From contig NC_033564.1 in NCBI RefSeq assembly GCF_001680005.1, forward strand, positions 124,001-188,000: DNA of 64,000 nt, given 5' to 3'. This document shows, piece after piece, positions 1 to 11,418 of the stretch. Under the pieces are notes generated by a model that saw only the letters and a program-made list of their open reading frames with translations, was not told the origin of the DNA and did not search any database. The translations under genes and the position numbers were made by a program. The DNA comes from Plasmodium coatneyi (taxonomy: Eukaryota; Apicomplexa; Aconoidasida; Haemosporida; Plasmodiidae). Each line of letters starts with the position of its first letter. Position 1 is the stretch's first letter.

Positions 1-611
1 AGTTCAAAAAAAATATATATTTTTCCGATAAAAAAATTTTACTTAAAATATGTTTTCTCTTTTTGAAGAATGAAAGGAGCAATTTCCAAAAAAGGAGCGG
101 AACTCAGCGCTCACTTTTCGTTCCAAATGGTTAGAATAATATATTCTACATTTTGGCTACATACAATAGAAAGGGGAAAAATTTACAGTTACACATAGAA
201 AAATGTAAATATTTAATGAATAGAAGGAAATAAAAAAAAATTACACTGTGTTCCAAGCTGAGCTGACAGTGCAATTGTTATTTATAAGATTTAAAGTAAT
301 ATTAAGCATTTTGCAATTAAGAACAACATCTGTGTAGCAACATTTTATACTATATATACACTTTACCTTTTTTTTTTTATCATTAAACATAATAATATAT
401 ATAGTGTGTTTTTTTCATTTTCTTTTTTATTCTTAATTATAAAAGCACACAAAAAAATAGGAGAACAAAAAAAGAGAAAAAAAGAATTAAAAAAAGGGAC
501 ATTTTTACTAATAATTTTTTATTCAAAAAAAAAAGGAGTACAAATATTAATGTGTTGTTTAATTCTTGTACATAGATTCACGCATAATTTACACATAATA
601 TAGAAAAAAAA
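1..611. other. Upstream region of the first gene
   Basis: AT-rich non-coding DNA with homopolymer A and T runs, as expected of a Plasmodium 5' flank. The only open frame (406-603) is Lys/Phe-rich low-complexity translation and I do not call it. The segment immediately before the ATG at 612 is A-rich (AAAAAAAATG), a typical Plasmodium start context. No repeat family or telomeric repeat is visible. Confidence 0.6.
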
Positions 612-2058
612 ATGGCTCATAGCATGGGCACCCTGTACTCCGTGGTGGACGTGGATAAACCATTCAGTACCCTTAAAGAGAAGTATTATGTGTCCGAACC
701 ATACCCCCCCCACCCCTCCGTAATTAGTGGCATGTATCACGGGAGATTCCCAAGTTATTATGTAGATGGTGATGATTATTTTTATAATGGCGAAGAAGAT
801 TTTCTTATGAAGAAACCAAAAATCGGTGAAGATCCCAAACCAGACGAAAATAAAACAGAGGAAGTCGAAAATAAAGCGGAGAGCGTGGAAGCCACAAGCA
901 GCGGGTTGACTCTCTTTCAAGCGGTTATGCTCATCGTTCTTTTGATGCGATTAGGCGTAAGTTGGAAATAGCAGAATTTGTTACGCACTCTGCGCGCGTT
1001 GCATTCGTTTTGCTGCTGGTGAATGTATCGCAAAGTGCACAAAAGGAGTGTGCATAATAAATATACGCTAAAACACGTGATCAGCGCGGAAAAGGTGCAA
1101 TAGCAATGCGCACACAAAAAATACAAACTTCCCACCCCCCCAACTTTTTCTGCAGAGAAATACGTCCACTAGACTGAGGCAAAAGCACGAGGCGAGGAAG
1201 CAACTATTAAATTATCTGGACAAAGTGAACGAAAGAATTAAAAAGGACGATCTTAAGATGGAAAAGAAAAAAAAAAAAATGGAGGCAAAAATAAAAAAGG
1301 AAGAAAAAGAAATGGAGATAAAATGGAAAGAAAAAAGAACAAAAACCAGAGATAAAATAGCCAAAAAACCATCGAAAGACACTTTACCCGGTATAGGCCC
1401 GTTCTACGACAAGGACCAAAGACTTTTGGATAAAAAATTGGACATTGTAGGTATCAATTATGAAAAGTATAAATATAATAAGAAAAGACGATGGAATGCT
1501 ATGAAAGCAACTTATCATAAGAAACTCAAGAAGGTACAAGATAAACAACAGAAGAGGAAAAGGAGAAAGTGCCAGCGAATGTTTCTGTTTGAAAGGAAGT
1601 GGAATTTTGGACCTAGAACCATGAAAAAGTACTTGCAACAGAAACAACGAGAATGCGAGTTAAATAAAGCGTATTATACTACGAACGAAAAGTTAAAAAA
1701 AAAAGAAGAGGAGGAGAAGGATGGGGCAAAGGATGCAGGAGCGGCTAAAGGTGCAGAAGCGGCAAAGGGTGCAGAAGCAGCTAAAGGTGCAGAAGCGGCA
1801 AAGGGTACGGAAGCGGCAAAGGGTACGGAAGCGGCAAAGGGTGCGGAAGCGGCTGAAGGTGCAGAAGCATCTAAAGGGGCAGAAGCGGCTAAACAAAAAG
1901 ACGATGATGACGATGATAGTGACGACAGCGACGATGATGATGATGAAGACTATGAAGATTATGAAGATGATGACTTTTATTATATGAATTTCGATGATGA
2001 ATATTATGATGATTTTGATGATTATTACGACTATCAGCGTTCTATGGGCGGCTACTAG
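612..2058 (+). CDS. Two-exon charged single-pass membrane protein, candidate exported protein
   Basis: I do not recognise the exact gene. Two exons fit: 612-956 (115 codons, donor GTAAGT at 957) and 1156-2058 (acceptor TGCAG at 1151-1155), both phase 0, giving 415 residues. There is no N-terminal signal peptide. The first 98 residues are Tyr/Pro-rich and acidic; residues about 99-113 are a single hydrophobic segment placed exactly at the end of exon 1. Exon 2 encodes a long Lys/Arg/Glu-rich helical stretch, then a 5-residue Ala-Ala-Lys-Gly-Glu type tandem repeat (DNA 1736-1893) and an Asp/Tyr-rich acidic tail. An internal membrane segment without signal peptide or PEXEL, with a highly charged, repeat-bearing C-terminus, resembles PEXEL-negative exported proteins of Maurer's cleft type such as SBP1 or MAHRP1. 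That resemblance is architectural only. The gene model is firm; the export idea is an inference. Confidence 0.8.
1736..1893 (+). repeat. 15-nt coding tandem repeat (AAKGA/TE units)
   Basis: About ten imperfect 15-nt units encode Ala-Ala-Lys-Gly-Ala/Thr-Glu style pentapeptides inside the first gene. Units differ mostly at third positions, with a few Ala to Thr, Lys to Glu and Ala to Ser changes. This is typical of length-polymorphic low-complexity repeats in Plasmodium proteins. Confidence 0.85.
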
Positions 2059-2267
2059 ACAGGGATGATTATTATTCTTAAACGTTTTATTTTAAAATGA
2101 CCCATGCAGCATTTTTCACAATTTTGCTAACCTTAATGATAAAATAAGTCGCACCAACACGTAAAAAATGTGAACAGAGTTTTGAGCTTATTAATAAATT
2201 GAAAGAACGAATTTTTTAATAAAAATTGTTGTTAACTGTTCATAAGGGTTCATAATTATTCCTCACC

Positions 2268-2298
<31 letters not shown>

Positions 2299-4333
2299 AG
2301 AGACTTTGAGACTCATAAAAAAATATACACTTATATGCATTAAAACAACTTATATCACCCATTTTTCAATTTTTAAATCTCCACACATATTTATAAAGAA
2401 ACGTTTTCATTTATAAAACTTTATGAAATTAATAATTAAATTATATGTATGATTTTTTCTTGGAAAATATATTTTGAGAAAAAAATGAACAAATGTTCAT
2501 TCTCCTGTTAGAGATCTTTTTAACCTGTTGAAAATTTTACCATTCCTAGAGCATCCCAATGGTAAAGGCATTCTTGATGACAAAGCTTAAAATGTGGACG
2601 AACTGAAGACGTCGAAATAGCACATAGAATTGTAATTTATAGCGGCCTCAAATAGTGGTGTCAGCTCTATTTTAAGCGAAAGCTCCATCATTTGGCAACT
2701 TCCTGAAAATGCTTCTTATGCATATTTTCACGTTCTCTTAAATTCGAACTTCCGATTATACACTGGTGTGTACCATGTCGTCCATGCGTAACTATATGGG
2801 CAACACCTATTTGAGGGTCATTTTAATTTTTCCTTAAAATGTGCACTAATTTTGTTTGTACGTACACGTGTGAACAAGCTCGTTCTCTCGTTACTCCAAC
2901 GGCCAGCACTCCCCTTCATTTTTTCTTGATGTTCGCCAATTTTCCGTGATCCTTTGAATTTTGTTCCCAACCTTTTAGGTTTAACACGTACATGCAACCC
3001 TTCCTCGACTGAGAAACTACAGTTTGTCCTTTCTAATACGCTAAATAGTAAAAATGAGACACTCTAACCTGGTGGTTTTGCCTTCTCTATGTGTTATTAT
3101 CCTTTACTGTACGACTATATTTTCCATTATCGTTCTTTTCAAATGTATCGTACTATAAAAGGATCGAAAATTGGTAAAGGTTATTCTTTTTATGCAAAGC
3201 AAAAATGGTGTCAGAGTGAATGCATCATACAGGAGGAAAAACTGCTCTCCCAATGTGCACGTCCGTTATTGTACCTCTCTGTGTGTTCGTTCACTTCCAC
3301 GATTTATCCAGATTCATCCTTTTAATTAACAGTCTTTTCGCGACTGTCCTTTTCTTTGGATCATTCCACTATTTGGAAGTTCTGAAGTGAACACACTAAA
3401 GCACATTGTGTCCTACGATGGTTAACTAATTAGTCACAATGCAGTTCTGCCGTTTACTTACAAAGTTCGACACCCCCCTTCTTGCGATGGATGCATAAAC
3501 TTCAAAAGGATTTGAAAATATAAAGGACAACTGAACCACTTCTTAACCATGACGGGGTTATCCCCATTAACTTCCATTCATTAAAGCCATTTCGCGAAAT
3601 AGCACTAATATGTCGCGAAATCATGCTGTTATGCGAAGAGCAGAACACCCGCTCTTGCACCTAATATCGTAGCTGTATGTAATAGCCAAACCATTTTGAA
3701 CATAACTTATAGAGGTATGAACAACCTCCTTATATTATACCACCCGCACAACATAAAAAAGGGGACATTTAAAGAAAAACACGTTAACACAAGCGTTATC
3801 CGATTCGTACATTAAACCATCGATTTTTTTAATCCATCTTTTAGATAAAATAGGAACTACCCCAAGAAGTCAGATGGGTATACACTTTCGGATGCAACCT
3901 TACATAACAAGGCTTACACACCTCCTTCTGCTAAAAGCTCCTTCCCTACGACCTCGTTTGCACTGTTGTTAAAAAAAAAAGTAAGGTTTTATTTATATGC
4001 TTAATAGAAGGTTTTCCCGTTTTACATAGTTTTAATGAAAATTATTTCCTTTTTTTCTTTTTTCTTTTTCCATATTTTAAAAAATAAATATAATAAAAAA
4101 AAAAAAAAAAAAAAAAAGGGAGAGAAAAAAGTTTTATGTAAAAGCTAAAAGTTTCGCTTAAATTACACAATCAAAGTTCTTCTTCAACAAATTAATGAAA
4201 TCATTTCAATAATTCGTTAAAATGGGCATATGTTGGGTCCTCTTTTTTTTTTTTTTCTTTCCAATTTGTCTTCTTACACTTTAATGGATAACTCATTCCG
4301 TGTGTATCATTCTTTTTCCCGTTCACAACAAAT
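2059..4333. other. Convergent intergenic region with two long A tracts
   Basis: This lies between the 3' ends of two convergent genes. It contains an uninterrupted A run at 2268-2296 (29 nt) and another at 4095-4117 (23 nt). The middle, 2500-4000, is less AT-rich than the flanks but has no convincing exon. The frame at 3089-3325 has no recognisable protein and no good splice partners. No RNA gene could be identified by eye. Confidence 0.6.
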
Positions 4334-5086
4334 CTAACCGAATAATGAAAATCCTAAGTCATCTTCTTCTTCCTCCTCTTCTACTTTCTCTTCCTTCTTA
4401 GCTTCCTTCTTATCGTCACTTGGCTTATCCGCTGCGGCTTGTGCTGATGCAGCTGGGGCACCTCCGCCAACACTTAAATTGCTTAGTAGGCCCCTAAAAA
4501 ATGAGAAAAAAAAAGGAAGAAAAAAAAATTTTTTTTCCAAGTCATTGGTGATGATAAACGCATGTGAGGTTCCACACATAAGGTAACGTGGTATTTTACG
4601 CAGGGTGGTTCTCTCATGATAGCAATTATGCAGTATGCAGAATAACAGTGTTTCCCCAAACTGCACATATGTATACATGTGTGCCATTATATAGCTGCAC
4701 TTAATCCATAATCACGGGTTTACCAATACGTATGATACGTATGGCATAACTTGTAAACTGCACAACGGACCGTGTACATAGGATTTGCCTTACAATCAGC
4801 ATACACGCATTGGTACATAACTTGCAGCATAAATACGAACGCTCCATATATGGATGTACATTTTTATTTGCTCCTTTTTTCCTTACTCAATATCCTTTCC
4901 CTTTAAGGCTTTTTCGAAAAGCATTGGTAAGTATGGCAATACTGTGTTGTTTGATTTTTTTATAAGCTTTACAATATTTTCACTTGTTATGCTCATCTTC
5001 TCTTCATGTAGTATCAGCGCGGCGTAGGTACATAAAAGCTCCTGCTTTTCGCATTCTGCTAATTCTGACACTGGAACTGCTGCCAT
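4334..5086 (-). CDS. RPLP1: 60S acidic ribosomal protein P1
   Basis: Exons 5086-4887 and 4493-4334 join across a 393-nt intron (donor GA|GTAAGG, acceptor TTTTTTAG|G) to give 119 residues, the normal P1 length. The N-terminal half has the P1 fold signature: a Glu/Leu-rich first helix, YAALILHEEK, and a second half ending FEKALKGKDIEGLLSNL. After it come an Ala/Gly-rich hinge, a Lys/Glu-rich stretch and the acidic tail ending DDLGFSLFG. P1 pairs with P2 on the ribosomal stalk (with uL10/P0), and the tail recruits and activates translation GTPases. The tail ends in Gly, where most eukaryotes have MGFGLFD. The stop TAA seen without splicing lies inside the donor site, so splicing is needed to reach the stalk tail. 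Identification is by family pattern and is secure. Confidence 0.92.
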
Positions 5087-8000
5087 TTTGCCTTATACGA
5101 TTGATAATTAAATATTGGGGGGAATTTTTGGAAAATGTGAAGAATATTTTATTTAAATATAAAAGTACGATAGTTTTTTATACTTTGAATAAAGGCCTTT
5201 TTTTTTTCTTCTTTTGCAGAGTTTTGCTAACACTTTTTACGAGAAGTATAAAACAAAATTTTATATTTTATGCGCAAGTGGGGGAAAAAAATATGTACGG
5301 AAATAATTAAAAAAAAGAAAATTAAAATAAATTAAATTAAATAGCGCTCATTTAAAAAAACGGTTTTTGAAAATGGGCCCAAAAAAATTACGCGATGCGG
5401 AATGTTATATGCGTATTACGAAAATGGAAAAAAAAAGGAAAGCCCATGGTATTTTACATATGTATAAAAATACCTTGTGCATACGGTTACAGCAGAGCAA
5501 TATTAGTGTATCAAAGAGGTTACCAACTTTGCGCGCAACAATAATCGGCGCAAGGATAGGCGTGTATGCTTCTCTTGCAGGTAAAGCCTGTATTACTACT
5601 TGTATATTATTATATATATGCGCAGCATGTTCAAGCTATCCTTTTTTTGTGCGACTTTCCCAATTTTGAGGCTTTATCCCCACAAAATGAATTATGAATA
5701 AATGCGCAAATAACAATCACGAGTATAAATTCGTGTTTGCACCCTTTCTATATATTCTTAACGATTTCTTAATTAACATACAAATAACAGTTTGAGGAAA
5801 ACGTTCCTTAAGTTTAAAGCATATGCTGGGTGCCCAATATGCCAAGTAGAACCCCGCTATTGTGCTTACGCATTGCACAAATATTTCTACGTTCTTGCCC
5901 CTACCCAAAAGCATAAAACATCATTTAAAATTAACGCACAAATGGTGGTGGTGATATGCTTGTATAATGCGATATATGCGAGCGGGGCAAAATAATGTGG
6001 CAATAAAAAAATGGTGGAGAAACTTATATTCATTTTTACAATCCGCAAAGTCCAATCCATGATAGGTATGAATTATTTTAAATTAAATCATGGATTATCG
6101 ATTCCGCCGCTTATTACAAGCCGCATTCAGTTTTACAGATAATGCTAAAAAAAAAGTTACCATAAAAATGTATTTGCAAAAACGCAAAGGAGATTCGCAT
6201 AATTGACCCTTTTTAATTTACGCCTATATTGGAACAATATTTTTACGTTACTTCCCGTTCGGTCATTTGAGTTGCCCCCTTTTTAAAAAAAGGAACAAAC
6301 GCGGGCTTACTGCCCCTCTCGTTTACAACGTCCCTAATTAATAGGAAAAATGGCAATGTTATTATTACCATTATTAAAATGCATAATTTAGAAATTACAC
6401 GAAAAGGTTGCCATTTTTTAAGATAAAAATGCACACACACGTATGCGTATCTGTTGAAATAGGTACTATATAACACCATATGTATGTGAAGCCTGTGTGT
6501 CCATGTTCCATAAAAAAGGTTTAAATTTAAATGATAAAAGTAGCTGACATTTTTGTATAACATAACAGTTAATCACTTTCAGAATGGCGGACCTGAAAGT
6601 ACGCTATATATGCTTTCAAGGTGTGAAGAAAAGGCAATTTTCCTCAGTCCCCATTAGTATGTCTAAGTGGAAAAAATTAAGCAAAAGGAGAAATTTTAAA
6701 AATTTCCTGTTCTCTTTCCTTCCATGTGTGTATAAGCCAAACTACAAACTAAAGCGCGCGCGCGTTATAAAAAAGGATGCAGTATGATTAGAATTTACAT
6801 TTTCTGCATCCCGTCCGTTGAACCTTTGCAAAATAGAAAAGAAGGTGATTATAATCAGAAAAGAAAAAAAAGAAAAAAAAAAAAAAAGGGTAATCGTTTC
6901 TATCAAATAATTTTTTTTATGCTAATCATTTAACCCGTTTGAATATAGGGCTTTAATCTTATCTACAAATAGTAGACAGCTTTTCCAACGCGTTAATTTT
7001 TTTCCAGCATTTATTATGAACGTGTCACAATTGATGGAATTTTCCGGACTATTTAAAAACAAAAAATGATATATTACCGTCTTAATGGATGCAAAGAATA
7101 GGAAGCAATCCACCACCCCTACTGCATTAAACATGTGCGCATCTAATTAGATACAAAATCACAATTCACATAAAAAACTGCCATTTGAAAGGGGGTTATT
7201 GTTCAGAAAATAAGTTTTTGTCAATATCTATGTTTGCTTATCTCTTCATCATTTTGTTATTTTATGAAGTCATAGACCGTAGGACAAATCATAAAAAGCG
7301 CATTCACCTTTGGAGGTTAGCCAAATTGGGGGTAAATCAACCATCATCATCTTATTTCACCTTCATTACTGCTGCTTTTACTTTGTCCTTTTTTTCTTTA
7401 TGCTTTATTGAAAATTTTTATATAAACAAAAGGCTCGTAAGTGTACATTCGAACATGTATACGCATCTGAACTTCAACATTAGCATGTGTCTGCAAAAGC
7501 GCATTTATCTTTATGTTTGATGATATAACGGATGGGGAATGCCAAAAGGGGATGCTAATTTTATGTTATTAACAAATCGGAATTATTGTTAATGCGTTTT
7601 CCTGTTATAAAGGATTCACCCCCGCATTTTGCCTTTCCGTTTCCCCTTTTCCACATGAACGCTATATCACCATGTAGAGGTGCTAAGAGATGCTTCTTTA
7701 ATAGGACCGCATGGGAAAAATTCATAAAAAGGAATGAGCTCAATATCATTACATATATATGAACATGCACGTACAAAGAATGCATATTTGTTGAATTGCT
7801 AACTATTGAATGTGAAGTCCATACTTCTTCCTCCTCTCCGTCAATTTTTTTTCTGCATTTTAGTCTTTACGAACAATGTAGAACAAAATGCGTTATACCA
7901 CCAGTTGGCCTGACGGTGAAGCGTATAAATTTTGGCAAAACAAATTTTCGGAATTCATCCTGAGAAATCTCGTGAATGTAAAAAATAGCGCATTGACAAG

Positions 8001-8208
8001 GATAAACATACTGTAATGAATATGCCCATCTAATCATATAAGATGAAAAAAATTGACTTTTTTAATTTATAGGGTGTCGATCAAGCAGCGCTTACTCTGC
8101 GCTCGTTTTGGTGCATACCCCCCATTGCAATACAGAAAGCAGAGGAGAGAATGAGCTCATCATGAAGTTTGAACAAATATAGCAAATTTGAAAAGATCTT
8201 ATAACATC
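5087..8208. other. Long gene-free stretch upstream of P1
   Basis: About 3.1 kb from the P1 start to tRNA-Gly. Short open frames occur on both strands (5367-5669 +, 6243-6563 -, 6584-6787 +, 6922-7134 -, 7185-7520 +, 7561-7785 -). None matches a family I know and none can be joined by introns of credible length. The stretch holds a perfect 10-bp inverted repeat (6054-6063 with 6087-6096). The P1 promoter must lie at its left end. Confidence 0.5.
6054..6096. repeat. 10-bp perfect inverted repeat with 23-nt loop
   Basis: AATCCATGAT at 6054-6063 is the exact reverse complement of ATCATGGATT at 6087-6096. Transcribed, it could form a hairpin with an AT-rich loop. It sits in a gene-free interval, so a small structured RNA is possible, but an isolated 10-bp palindrome can also arise by chance. 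Confidence 0.6.
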
Positions 8209-8280
8209 GCGTCAATAGTCTAACGGCCATGATACCTGCCTTCCAAGCAGGTGACCCGGGTTCGACTCCCGGTTGACGCA
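8209..8280 (+). tRNA. tRNA-Gly (anticodon UCC)
   Basis: 72 nt with a complete cloverleaf. The acceptor stem pairs GCGTCAA (8209-8215) with TTGACGC (8273-8279), with A as discriminator. The anticodon stem is CCTGC/GCAGG around loop CTTCCAA, so the anticodon is TCC and reads GGA. The T arm contains GGTTCGACTCC, which is also the Pol III B box. CCA is not encoded. A T-rich stretch from about 8321 can serve as Pol III terminator. There is no intron. Confidence 0.95.
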
Positions 8281-9507
8281 AAGTGCTGAGCACAGTAACG
8301 CATAAAAAAAGCAAGATAAATTTTTTTTTTCTTTTTTTTCTAACCTTTTCAAATATGCTTTAATTCTTCCCCCGGGTTCATATTTATCAAGTATAATTTT
8401 TTACCTATATGCTTTTTCACCTCTTCCCCCTTCCTTTCATTTTACCTATTTAGGTAATTTATCCTACGGGGAAAGTATTATTTACATCTTTTACTAATAT
8501 GTAACCAAGTTGAAAATATATGAAATGGAGAAAATAAAAAAAAAAAAATCTCAAATATATATAACCTTACGGAAGCATATTTGCGTTCCCGAACATGGAT
8601 GAAATGACGATGAGCGAATTTAAAGAAGCGTTTTCCTGTTAGAAGTATATATACTGCATATAAGCCTTATCGCAACGAACGTTCTGTTATGGTGTTTTTC
8701 TCAAACAACAACATTAAATGCGACACAGCTCCTAGCTAACAGGAAGATTAATATACGTTAACACTTTTTTGGTTTTATTTGTTATATGTACTGCCTCTGA
8801 GAATACCCTTCTGCTGTGTCCATGACTATCTGCATAACACCATGATGTGGTGTAGCTTCATCAACGGATAAGGCATTGTCACATAGATAATAACATAGCT
8901 TTTCAATCGAAAACAGATTTGGTAAAATTGAACATCCCACTGAAATTCCCTTAAAACAATAAACACTGGTGCAATAAGTTTTAAGACCACTTTATGTAAG
9001 CGTTTTCTGTCCAATCGCGCATCATACTGATTTACGAATTATAAGTAGATCGCGCAATCCAATTGAAAAGTGTAAGTATTGTTCGAATTTATATTGGTCC
9101 ATTTCTTCCCATAAAATGTGCACAACAAAGATGCATAGAAAATATGGGAAAGGAACATAGCATTTTCTCTGTGCCGGACCGTTATCATCGATGTAGTTTT
9201 TACTACATTTTCCTTCAAGCGGCCTTAATAGTATATTTAAGCGCTTCTTTTAAATAACACTACGTTCCTGCGAATGTTCTGCAATTAAAAGGGAGATTTC
9301 ATAGAATTCTTCAAAATCACCTTAAAAAAAAAATTTTCAGATTTAATATCATTTTCCGCATTTTTCTTTCGTATGTGGGTTTTATTATTTTACTACATCG
9401 TGTTAAATTATAATCCGTTTGAATAAAGTAAAAATATATCATAATCATATATATATATTATTAAATTATAATATATATTATATATATATAACTTTTATTT
9501 TTTTTGT
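8281..9507. other. Region between two tRNA genes
   Basis: The 1.2 kb between tRNA-Gly (+) and tRNA-Leu (-) carries T runs after 8320 and an (AT)n-rich stretch at about 9445-9490. I see no coding region: the frames at 8826-9014 (-) and 9063-9257 (+) are short and unrecognised. Confidence 0.55.
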
Positions 9508-9591
9508 TGCACGGAATGGGGTTCGAACCCATGCGAACTTACGTTCATCAGATCTTGAGTCTGACGCTTTAGACCACTCAGCCATCCGTGC
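9508..9591 (-). tRNA. tRNA-Leu (anticodon CAA)
   Basis: 84 nt on the minus strand, a class II tRNA with a long variable arm. The acceptor stem pairs GCACGGA with TCCGTGC, and the discriminator is A. The D arm starts GGCTGAGTGG. The anticodon stem CAGA/TCTG holds loop CTCAAGA, so the anticodon is CAA and reads TTG. The variable arm is about TGAACGTAAGTTC, and the T arm contains GGGTTCGAACCCC (B box). No intron and no encoded CCA. Immediate downstream sequence on the RNA strand is A-rich; the first T5 lies near 9430. Confidence 0.94.
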
Positions 9592-11418
9592 TCACCAAGT
9601 AAATTTTACTTACCGCACCCATTACATCCTTGACATTTTTTCACACAACAGATGCGCTAACGCTACACGTTTGGAATTTTACGCGTAGTTTCAAGCTTTT
9701 CCTATCGTATAAAATTATTCACAGAGGACAAATTTCTTATCTCCTTTTGCGAAAAATTTGAAAAAAATCTTTTAAAAATTTATCCTTTTAAAAATTAACA
9801 TTCGAAAAAAAAAGAAGGTATAGATATGCATGTACGTACTCGCAAATTATTCGCCATTATGTTGTGGCAAAAATTGAAATAACGGGGACGAATTTATAAC
9901 ATTTGAATCTCCTTTAAAGGGTTCACAAAACATAAATATTAAAAATTATCGAATCATGTTGTGCTGTCCTTTCAGTTTGTGCAAATGGTATAGTATTTTA
10001 CAAATGAACGATCAGCTGTAATTGCTCATTCGTATATGTAGGCGCATTTTTCTGCGGTGCGCCAATTACGTGTGTTTTCCTTTTGAGCGAAATAAATTAC
10101 TGCAAGTACCATCACATTAGGTTGCTTGTAATGAAGTACGCAAGTCAAACGAGAGTTACCACCCCCCTCGCAGGATATAAAGAACTGTATTCCTTTTATT
10201 TTTCACCCTTTTAATTTGATCTTCAGGGACATCGTACATTGGTACTGCGCCCTTCTTTTACCCATAATGAATTGAAAAATAAAAAAGGAATAGACGGGAA
10301 GGTAAAAGAAGAACAATGCACAATAAAACCGGTGTATATGCGCACGTAGACTTCCATTTATTCTATCACAATAGTAGCGACCTTATAGAAAAGCAACAAG
10401 ACCACTTAACTGTTCCTTAAAACTGTGCATAAAAATACACTCTTCTCCACGCACATTAAAGGTTAAACTAGATATTAAGGCTTTTATAAAATGGGGACTT
10501 TTCATCGGCATATTTTCCCCTTCTCCCATTGATGCAAAAAAAAAAAAAAAAAAAAAAAAAAAACTACGAACGCGTCATTGGAACACTTTCCTCCTAATGT
10601 GTGTATTCATTTGAACAGTAGACCATCTCTCATTTCGTTTCCACACTTCAAAGCTGTGCGCATAATATGTTAGGAAAACGTGCAAAATTTTGCATAAAAA
10701 AGCACATATATTTCATCCCTCCCTCTTTTCTTTAAATTATTTAACAGTGCATATTGCAATTCGTAAAATTTTAATTTCCACTTTTGAACACATTTACCCG
10801 TACCTCTTCCTTCCATGTGAACCGCTCAAATGGTTTGCTTCTATCACTTGAAACAACTTCTTAAAGGGAGAACTGCTAACGTGTTAGACTACTTTTTTTT
10901 TAAGCGTTTCCTTTGTCACGTTTGTTTTATAAAGTGGAAAATGCAAATTGGTTCCTAATTCTTTCGCCTCACTTTTTCCTTCTCCCCGTGCATAGCCTTC
11001 CCTTTGCAAAAGTGCTAATTTTTGTGAAAATAATTTTTTTTATAATACAATTCGCAACAAGTATTTATGTAACTGCGCATGTTCAATCGCTTCTGCAAAT
11101 AAAATGGGAGAAAAAGTCGCAAAAGTGGGGGGCAGCGAATTCTCATTCATACAATTATGCCTATAAATCCGGCTTATTCGAAGTTGCGCCTCATTTGTGT
11201 ATATAAAATGAAATTTGCCATTCGCCTCAAAATGATTGAAGCTACATGTTTGTCATGTTAATTGATCTTTTTTTCCCTCCCCCATTTTATTACACAAATT
11301 AGTGTACTTCAAAAGAGGAAGGGACAATGTTAACACCATTCAAGGGTAACCACTTTTAACTTAAGAATTTTACCCCTTTTTATAAAAATGCAGTTTATTC
11401 ACATACGTAAAGGGAACT
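9592..11418. other. Upstream region of SufD with an A28 tract
   Basis: 1.8 kb before the SufD start. It holds an uninterrupted A run at 10536-10563, followed by T-rich and mixed sequence. The frame at 10913-11206 is hydrophobic and unrecognised. This is most likely the promoter and 5' UTR of SufD; no RNA gene is visible. Confidence 0.55.

Noticed and set aside
2560..2625. C/D-box snoRNA-like TTGATGA and CTGA motifs
   Set aside because: The first base of the C box does not fit, spacing is short and no terminal stem is visible.
5367..5669. 100-codon plus-strand frame after the P1 start
   Set aside because: No domain or splice signals, and it lies in the P1 promoter; GC-richer patches make chance frames likely.
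7561..8030. Two adjacent minus-strand open stretches that read like well-mixed protein and could be joined at GTAAAG / TGCAG
   Set aside because: The only joining intron would be 18 nt, far below any credible intron, and no protein family is recognised.
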